Below, piece by piece: positions 58,620 through 64,000 of a stretch of 64,000 nt of DNA. The stretch comes from Psychromonas sp. SA13A. GTDB taxonomy: Bacteria > Pseudomonadota > Gammaproteobacteria > Enterobacterales > Psychromonadaceae. Within the stretch, counting starts at the first letter, position 1, and each line of letters opens with the position of its first letter. Made by a program: the position numbers and the translations under genes. Location of the stretch: NCBI RefSeq assembly GCF_011378715.1, contig NZ_WTKU01000019.1:1-64000 (forward strand), given 5' to 3'. Under the pieces are notes generated by a model. It searched no databases. It was not told the DNA's origin and saw nothing but the letters and a program-made list of their open reading frames with translations.

Positions 58620-59543
58620 ATGAAGTACACCCTAAAGCAGTTACAAGTTTTTAATGCTATCGCGAGTAATGAAAGTGTTAGCCGCGCAGCCGAGCACTTA
58701 TGCATGACACAATCTGCAGTGAGTATGTCCTTAGCACAATTAGAAAACTTACTTGACCGACCTTTGTTCATTCGCCATGGCAACCGTTTAACCTTAAGCC
58801 ACTGGGGGCGATGGTTAAGACCGCAGGCGCGAAAACTGATCCAAAATGCACAACAAATTGATCAAGGCTTAAAAGATCAGCATTTAATCAGTGGTACCTT
58901 ATCATTGTGTGCAAGCCAAACCGCCGCTGAACACATATTGCCAAAACTAATCAGTAATATCGATAGTGACTTCCCTGAACTACGTATAGAACTCTCCATT
59001 GAAAATAGTGAAGAGGTGATTCGAGGGTTATTAAATCATGAATTTGAATTAGGTATTATTGAAGGGCGCAATGATGATAGTCGTGTTATGCAAGAAGCTA
59101 TTTTTGATGATCATTTAGTCATTTTTACTAACACCCATCACCCTTACGCACATTCAAAGGTAGTTAACCTCGCACAGTTAGAGCAAGCCCGTTGGATTTT
59201 AAGGGAACATGGAGCTGGTACGCGACGTATTTTTGAAAGCGCGGTACATGGTTTAATTGACCATCTTGATGTGTGGAAAGAATATGAAAGTGTCCCTGTT
59301 ATTAAAGAATTGGTGAAAAATGGCAGTTATGTCGGCTGCTTACCTCTGTTAGATGTAAAAAGAGAAGTTGAGCGTTGTGAACTAGTCATACTGAATACTC
59401 CTGAGTTAGATATGCATCGTAGTTTATCATTTGTTTGGTTAGATGATTTAGGGCAAAACCCATTAAAAGATTGTGTTATTACAGAAGCTAAGCGTTTAGT
59501 ACGTAGCATACAAAAAAATAGAATTAATCACTTTTCCGATTAA
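58620..59543 (+). CDS. LysR-family regulator
   Basis: A 307-residue LysR regulator: HTH at 3-60 (LKQLQVFNAIASNESVSRAAEHL, MTQSAVSMSLAQLENLL) and an effector domain from ~90. It resembles YeiE/CysB-like members in having ILREHGAGTRRIFE in the effector part. It is convergent with the focA-type gene; regulation of that gene or of luxS is possible but not shown. The stop codon lies within a terminator stem. Confidence 0.9.
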   Translation: MKYTLKQLQVFNAIASNESVSRAAEHLCMTQSAVSMSLAQLENLLDRPLFIRHGNRLTLSHWGRWLRPQARKLIQNAQQIDQGLKDQHLISGTLSLCASQTAAEHILPKLISNIDSDFPELRIELSIENSEEVIRGLLNHEFELGIIEGRNDDSRVMQEAIFDDHLVIFTNTHHPYAHSKVVNLAQLEQARWILREHGAGTRRIFESAVHGLIDHLDVWKEYESVPVIKELVKNGSYVGCLPLLDVKREVERCELVILNTPELDMHRSLSFVWLDDLGQNPLKDCVITEAKRLVRSIQKNRINHFSD

Positions 59544-59551
59544 TTCTATTT
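59516..59551. terminator. Bidirectional terminator overlapping the LysR stop codon
   Basis: AAATAGAATTAATC (59516-59529) and GATTAATTCTATTT (59538-59551) pair perfectly; the LysR TAA (59541-59543) is inside the right arm. Confidence 0.85.
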
Positions 59552-59633
59552 TTATTGAGTTGCTATGTAACCTTCGGCAGTGTCATTTTAAGTTATGCCA
59601 TTTGAGTTACATAGCTTAAGTTATGCGTCTTTA

Positions 59634-61184
59634 TCAAGCCGCTTGATGTGATGTGGTGTTTTGTTGAATATCAGAAACATCTTTTTCTTGAAACTGCATC
59701 TGTAACAGTAAATGTTGAGTAATATGCTGGCGCGTGATCGTACCCACTACGATACCATTATCAATCACTGGATAGATAGAAGGGCGTTTAGCGGCCGCTT
59801 TATTAAGGCGTTGATGGTAACTTAGGTATTGGCTTGATAATAAAACACCTGAATCGCTAACTGGGAATAAGATACTTTTATCGACGGTCATAAATTCAAT
59901 TAATTCCGCAATACTTTGCTCTGGAGTGACACTTAATACTTCAGTTTGCATCACATCAGCGACACTTAACTGCTGATCTAACTCAAAATCATTTGCCCAC
60001 CAGTTACGTAATAAATCTTGCTCTGATACAAAACCAAGTAGTTCTTTTTGCTCATTAATAACGACTGCTCCACGCGCTTGTTGTGCTGATAACTCTAATA
60101 AAGCAGAGGTTGCCGTTTGTTGTCCTGAAAAAGTGATAGCTTTTGTATCCATTAACTGTGCAACAGTTAGGTCAGTTAAAAAGGTATTGTTCATAATTGG
60201 TGTTCCTTGTGATGGTAAATAAGTCGTCGTAGCGAGGTCTGATGTTGATTTTTGAGTCATCGATGTTGGGGTTATTGATTCGGTTTTTAATGGCGACGGA
60301 TTTGTTAATGGAACTGGAACATCTTGGTAAATTAACCAATAGCCTAAACCAACCATTACGCCTCCTCCGACAATATTGCCTAGGGTAACGGGGATTAAAT
60401 TGTTGAGTACAAAATGACTCACTGTTAGGTCAGCAAAACTATTCGCGTTATATCCCAATGAGATTAAATACTCCGCTGGTACGGTATGTTGTAAAACAAT
60501 GCCCAAAGGCACCATAAATAGGTTTGCGATACTATGTTCAAAACCGCTACTGACAAACATGGCAACCGGTAGTATCAGTAAGAATGACTTTGTTAACATA
60601 TCTTTACTGCTAAATGTCATCCAAATACCTAAACACACCAATAGGTTACATAGCACGCCTAAGGAAAAGGCTTGTAGCCAGGTGTGGTGGATTTTATGCT
60701 GTGCAAGATGCAGTGCATTAATACCCCATTGTCCACCGTCAAGTTGGTACATTTTGGCACCAAAAATCAGTAATAAAATCAGCATCGCCCCAACAAAGTT
60801 GCCTAGGTAAACACGTACCCAGCAACCGATTAACTGCAGGGTACTTAATTTACCCTGTGCCCAGGCAACGCTACTCAATACGGTACTAGTGAATAATTCT
60901 GCTCCACATACCACTACGAGTATTAAGCCTAAACTAAATGCAGTGCCTCCCGCTAAACGTGTGAGGCCCCAAGAAGAGGCATCACTGCCGGTCGTTACCG
61001 TAACGTAAAAAACAAATGCAATGGCGATAAAAACACCCGCAAACACTGATAAGCCAAAAGAATGAAGTTTACTTTTGTTGGCTTTTTGTACGCCATAATT
61101 ACTGACATCTGCTAAAGGATGTGACTTGGCTACTGCTTGGGTCGTATTCGTATTTAAGTGGTTAATGGCATGGTTCATATGCAA
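59634..61184 (-). CDS. focA: FocA-type formate channel fused to a C-terminal CBS-pair domain
   Basis: A 516-residue protein. Residues ~15-285 are a FocA/FNT pentameric channel: ISIAFVFY-like AGVFIAIAFVFYVTVTTG, LGLILVVVCGAELFTSTVL and FVSSGFEHSIANLFMVPLGI, with the pore His and Thr positions. A linker (~290-340) rich in Ser/Thr/Pro leads to two CBS motifs (~345-490; VAQLMDTKAITFSG, VADVMQTEVLSVTPEQS). FocA of E. coli ends at 285, so the tail is extra. The start is TTG 61184, eight bases after AGGAGG; the ATG at 61178 would be too far. No pflB nearby. Confidence 0.93.
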   Translation of the reverse strand: MHMNHAINHLNTNTTQAVAKSHPLADVSNYGVQKANKSKLHSFGLSVFAGVFIAIAFVFYVTVTTGSDASSWGLTRLAGGTAFSLGLILVVVCGAELFTSTVLSSVAWAQGKLSTLQLIGCWVRVYLGNFVGAMLILLLIFGAKMYQLDGGQWGINALHLAQHKIHHTWLQAFSLGVLCNLLVCLGIWMTFSSKDMLTKSFLLILPVAMFVSSGFEHSIANLFMVPLGIVLQHTVPAEYLISLGYNANSFADLTVSHFVLNNLIPVTLGNIVGGGVMVGLGYWLIYQDVPVPLTNPSPLKTESITPTSMTQKSTSDLATTTYLPSQGTPIMNNTFLTDLTVAQLMDTKAITFSGQQTATSALLELSAQQARGAVVINEQKELLGFVSEQDLLRNWWANDFELDQQLSVADVMQTEVLSVTPEQSIAELIEFMTVDKSILFPVSDSGVLLSSQYLSYHQRLNKAAAKRPSIYPVIDNGIVVGTITRQHITQHLLLQMQFQEKDVSDIQQNTTSHQAA

Positions 61185-61501
61185 TCACTAAGCCTCCTGC
61201 AATAAAATGATATGAAGTGGTCGTCATTGTTTATCTCCTATTGAATTCAACTATTCATTGAACACTTATTAATTGAACGCTATCGATGCGTTGTAAAAAC
61301 AATACGATCCTTTTTAGTTAAAGAATATTTGATAGTTTTTATTCTCAGAATCAAAAATATTGATGCTTAGTAGCTGTTGTAAAAAATTAAGAACACATAC
61401 TTACTTCAATCATTACAAGTTGGCGCAGACCATCTGCAATGATTATCTTAGTGGAGAGGTAGTTTGTTAGGAGGAATGCTGTTAAACACTAAATTTAGAG
61501 C
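61185..61501. other. Upstream region of focA
   Basis: About 315 bases with the minus-strand focA promoter. An imperfect AATATTTGAT...ATCAAAAATATT inverted repeat near 61324-61361 is the only structure seen. Confidence 0.5.
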
Positions 61502-61529
61502 AAAAAAAAGCAAACCGATTGGTTTGCTT
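61502..61529 (-). terminator. yfjD terminator
   Basis: Minus strand: AAGCAAACC-AATC-GGTTTGCTT followed by T residues, 94 bases after the yfjD stop. Confidence 0.8.
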
Positions 61530-61622
61530 GATAGAAAGTAGCTAATTTTTCATCACTCATAATAGCTAGATTAGATGATTTTTATGCAAGATGACCTAAT
61601 GCTATTAATTGAGCTAATGTTA

Positions 61623-62897
61623 TTAATTTTCCTCACTATATAAATGAGGAATAATTTTCACTAATTTAACCATATTGTTTTCAACTTCAATGATTTCCAT
61701 TGGATAACCACATATACGTGTACTGATGTTGGCGGTAGGGATTGTTTCAAGATGCTCAAGAATTAAACCATTTAAAGTACGAGGCCCATCTGTAGGTAAA
61801 GACCAACCCATTTCTTTATTGAGGTCACGGATGCCTAAGCTACCTTCAATAATATAACTGTCATCTTGTTGCTTGTGGATCTCTTCTGAACTATGTGGCT
61901 CTCGGGTTGTGGTAAAGTCACCAACTATCTCTTCTAGAATATCCGCCAGAGTCACTAACCCTTGAATATCACCGTATTCGTCCACCACTAAGCCCATACG
62001 TTCTTTATTTTGTTGGAACTTTATCAATTGCGTATTAAGTGGTGTACCTTCTGGAATAAAGTACAACTCACGTACACTTCTTAACAATGTGGTTTTAGTA
62101 AAGTCTTCTTTTAACAGGATCAATAGCGAGTCACGTGCGTGTAAAAAACCAATAGAATCATCAATGGTGTCGCGGTATAACAAGGTCATAGTATGGGTAC
62201 GATGTTTTAACTGCTTTAAAATCGTATCCCAATCTTGGTTGATATCAATGGCTGCGATTTCGTTACGTGGCACCATGATTTCATCGACAGTGACTTTTTC
62301 TAACTCAAGAATACTTAATAGCATTTGTTGGTGATGCTCAGGGATCATTGATCCGGCTTCATGTACAACAGAGCGTAATTCGTCACTTGATAATGCATTA
62401 TCACTTTGATTATGAACACTGATACCAAATATTCTTAATAAACCGTTAGAAATACCGTTAATACACCAAACTAATGGGCTTAATATTTTTTGTAGAGGTG
62501 CTAATAAGACCGAGCTAGGGAAAGCAATTTTTTCTGGATATAAAACCGCGAGTGTTTTAGGAGTAACCTCAGCAAAAATCAGTATTACTAGTGTCAGAAC
62601 GCCTGTCGCAATAGCGATACCTGCATCACCAAACATGCGTTGACCTATAATGGTGGCAATCGCAGAAGCCAATATATTAACTAAGTTGTTACCAATTAAT
62701 ATCAAGCCGATCAATTTATCTGGTTTGTTTAATAGTTTTTCAACACGTAGTGCAGTTTTGTTTTTGTCTGCTGCTAAGTGTCGTAAACGATAACGGTTTA
62801 AAGACATCATGCTGGTTTCTGAACTAGAGAAATAAGCTGAGATGATGATTAAAACGGCTAAACTAATAAATAATGCGCTTGTGGGTATTTCGTTCAA
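61623..62897 (-). CDS. yfjD: CNNM/CorC-family protein YfjD (DUF21, CBS pair, CorC_HlyC)
   Basis: A 424-residue inner-membrane protein: DUF21 with about four membrane segments (ISAYFSSSETSMMSLNRYRLRH, LLIGNNLVNILASA-type motif, VLIFAEVTPKTLA), then two CBS motifs (VDEIMVPRNEIAAID; GLVVDEYGDIQGLVTLADILEEI) and a C-terminal CorC/HlyC domain (~345-424). Strong match in order to E. coli YfjD. CNNM relatives export Mg2+; the activity here is inferred. The gene follows luxS/focA, an order seen in Vibrio. Confidence 0.94.
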   Translation of the reverse strand: MNEIPTSALFISLAVLIIISAYFSSSETSMMSLNRYRLRHLAADKNKTALRVEKLLNKPDKLIGLILIGNNLVNILASAIATIIGQRMFGDAGIAIATGVLTLVILIFAEVTPKTLAVLYPEKIAFPSSVLLAPLQKILSPLVWCINGISNGLLRIFGISVHNQSDNALSSDELRSVVHEAGSMIPEHHQQMLLSILELEKVTVDEIMVPRNEIAAIDINQDWDTILKQLKHRTHTMTLLYRDTIDDSIGFLHARDSLLILLKEDFTKTTLLRSVRELYFIPEGTPLNTQLIKFQQNKERMGLVVDEYGDIQGLVTLADILEEIVGDFTTTREPHSSEEIHKQQDDSYIIEGSLGIRDLNKEMGWSLPTDGPRTLNGLILEHLETIPTANISTRICGYPMEIIEVENNMVKLVKIIPHLYSEEN

Positions 62898-63238
62898 GAG
62901 TGCTCTCGATAGTTGCTTTTAAAAAAATTAAAAATGATGGCCTTGATATTATCGAAGAAATGCAAATATAACAAAGTAGATTTTCTAAAAAGCCCTATAA
63001 AAAAGTATTTTGACGATATTATGTGAATTATTGAAAACTCGCTCTGCTAATCCTCAATTACCTACTTAGCTATTTACCAGCCTATATAGCGCTAACTACT
63101 ACTGAACAGCGAACTGTAAAGTAACTATTGAGACTCTATATGCGCTCAATTAAAACTCAATAATGGTCATTTTATGACATTAATCACTTGTCAGTGTGTT
63201 GAATAATATTGATAATGCCGCCTTTTGAATAATAGGGC
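62898..63238. other. Divergent promoter region of yfjD and endA
   Basis: About 340 bases, AT-rich; no hairpin, repeat or small gene found. Must contain both promoters. Confidence 0.5.
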
Positions 63239-63985
63239 ATGCTTATCAAACCTTTACTGTTTATTTCTATACTATTTTTGTCATTACCTTCCTATGCCGA
63301 AAATACCCAAATACAATCCTTTTCAAGTGCTAAAAAGAAATTAGAGAAAGAAATCTATCTAGTACCTCAAGAACGGCACACTTTGTATTGCGATGCAGAG
63401 TTTGATAGCAAAAAAAATGTAATTGCTACCTCCGGCTTTGAAAGTAAAAAATACAAAAAAAGAGCAAAGCGCATTGAGTGGGAACATGTTGTGCCAGCGG
63501 AAAACTTTGGACGTAATTTTACTGAATGGCGAAGTGGCGATAAACAATGCGTAACGAGTAAAGGTAAAGCCTATAAAGGGCGACGTTGTGCAGAAAAAAC
63601 CAATGCAGAATACCGATATATGCAAGCTGATATGTACAATCTATATCCTGCGATTGGCTCAGTTAATGCGAGTCGCAGCAATTATAACTTTGTAATGCTA
63701 GGTAATGTTCAAAGTAGTTTTGGTAGCTGCGCAATGAAAATAGAAAAGCGTAAAGTAGAACCGCCTGTACAAAGCCGAGGTGTGATTGCACGTGCTTATT
63801 TATACATGGATACTATTTACCCTAGTTATAAAATGAGCCGTCAACAGCGTCAATTAATGACCGCTTGGCATAAAACCTACCCAGTTAACGCATGGGAATG
63901 TGAGCGCGCTAAACGTATTCAAAAAGTACAGGGCAACAATAACGAAATAGTACAACAGAGTTGCCAAGCTGCAGGACTCAACTAA
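63239..63985 (+). CDS. endA: Secreted endonuclease I
   Basis: A 248-residue periplasmic or extracellular nuclease of the EndA/Dns/Vvn family. Signal peptide to about residue 20 (LFLSLPSYA). The catalytic His and flanking residues are in IEWEHVVPAENFG (~80), with metal/structural residues in MYNLYPAIGSVNASRSNYNF. Several cysteine pairs are present for disulfides. It cleaves dsDNA and RNA non-specifically, giving nutrients and limiting DNA uptake. Stop at 63985, 15 bases before the window end. Confidence 0.96.
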   Translation: MLIKPLLFISILFLSLPSYAENTQIQSFSSAKKKLEKEIYLVPQERHTLYCDAEFDSKKNVIATSGFESKKYKKRAKRIEWEHVVPAENFGRNFTEWRSGDKQCVTSKGKAYKGRRCAEKTNAEYRYMQADMYNLYPAIGSVNASRSNYNFVMLGNVQSSFGSCAMKIEKRKVEPPVQSRGVIARAYLYMDTIYPSYKMSRQQRQLMTAWHKTYPVNAWECERAKRIQKVQGNNNEIVQQSCQAAGLN

Positions 63986-64000
63986 TACAACTCAAATAAG

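Overview
The window is about 64 kb of AT-rich chromosomal DNA from a marine-type gammaproteobacterium. Core genes and gene order match Vibrio, Shewanella and Escherichia relatives: rpsF-priB-rpsR-rplI beside rlmB-rnr; alaS-lysC-csrA-tRNA-Ser-tRNA-Arg; yqaA-gshA-luxS followed by a CorC-type protein. A Na+-pumping oxaloacetate decarboxylase (oadGAB), secreted endonuclease I, a formate channel and the low GC together suggest a cold-marine genus such as Psychromonas. That genus call is inference and no search was run.

Left part (1-14.6 kb): the tail of an IS30-family transposase; a curA-like reductase; a pspG-like / PCuAC copper chaperone / small outer-membrane protein operon; ilvIH; prfB with its programmed +1 frameshift; lysS; msrC; then two small acidic genes (one a secreted EF-hand protein) followed by a BaeS/BaeR-type two-component system; then the S6-PriB-S18-L9 operon.

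Middle (14.8-41.3 kb): an envelope protein with a DUF481-like barrel; rlmB and rnr; a tRNA cluster Arg-His-Pro trailed by decayed tRNA-Pro duplications; a porin; ydhF; a LysE-type exporter; mobB; tapT; yeaR-ansA; an acetoacetate/short-chain fatty acid island (LysR, scoA, scoB, atoB, atoE); a LysR gene divergent from kbl-tdh (threonine degradation to glycine and acetyl-CoA); a Tat-exported PhoD-type phosphatase; and an OhrR-type MarR regulator divergent from the aldehyde reductase gene yqhD, with two palindromes between them.

Accessory patch (41.3-44.6 kb): three tandem 138-bp hairpin repeats with a compensatory base-pair change between copies, the 3' end (domains V-VI) of a group II intron, an orphan RES-domain gene, then ssb and the remnant of an MFS transporter gene.

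Right part (44.8-64 kb): rlmJ, alaS, lysC, csrA, four tRNAs, a possible 43-residue membrane peptide, oadGAB, yqaA, gshA, a lytic-transglycosylase-like lipoprotein, luxS, a LysR regulator, a FocA formate channel fused to a CBS-domain tail, a CorC/YfjD protein and endonuclease I. Many intergenic gaps hold short degenerate tandem repeats with periods of 7 to 26 bp, including gaps inside the acetoacetate island. No CRISPR array, prophage or complete mobile element is visible.
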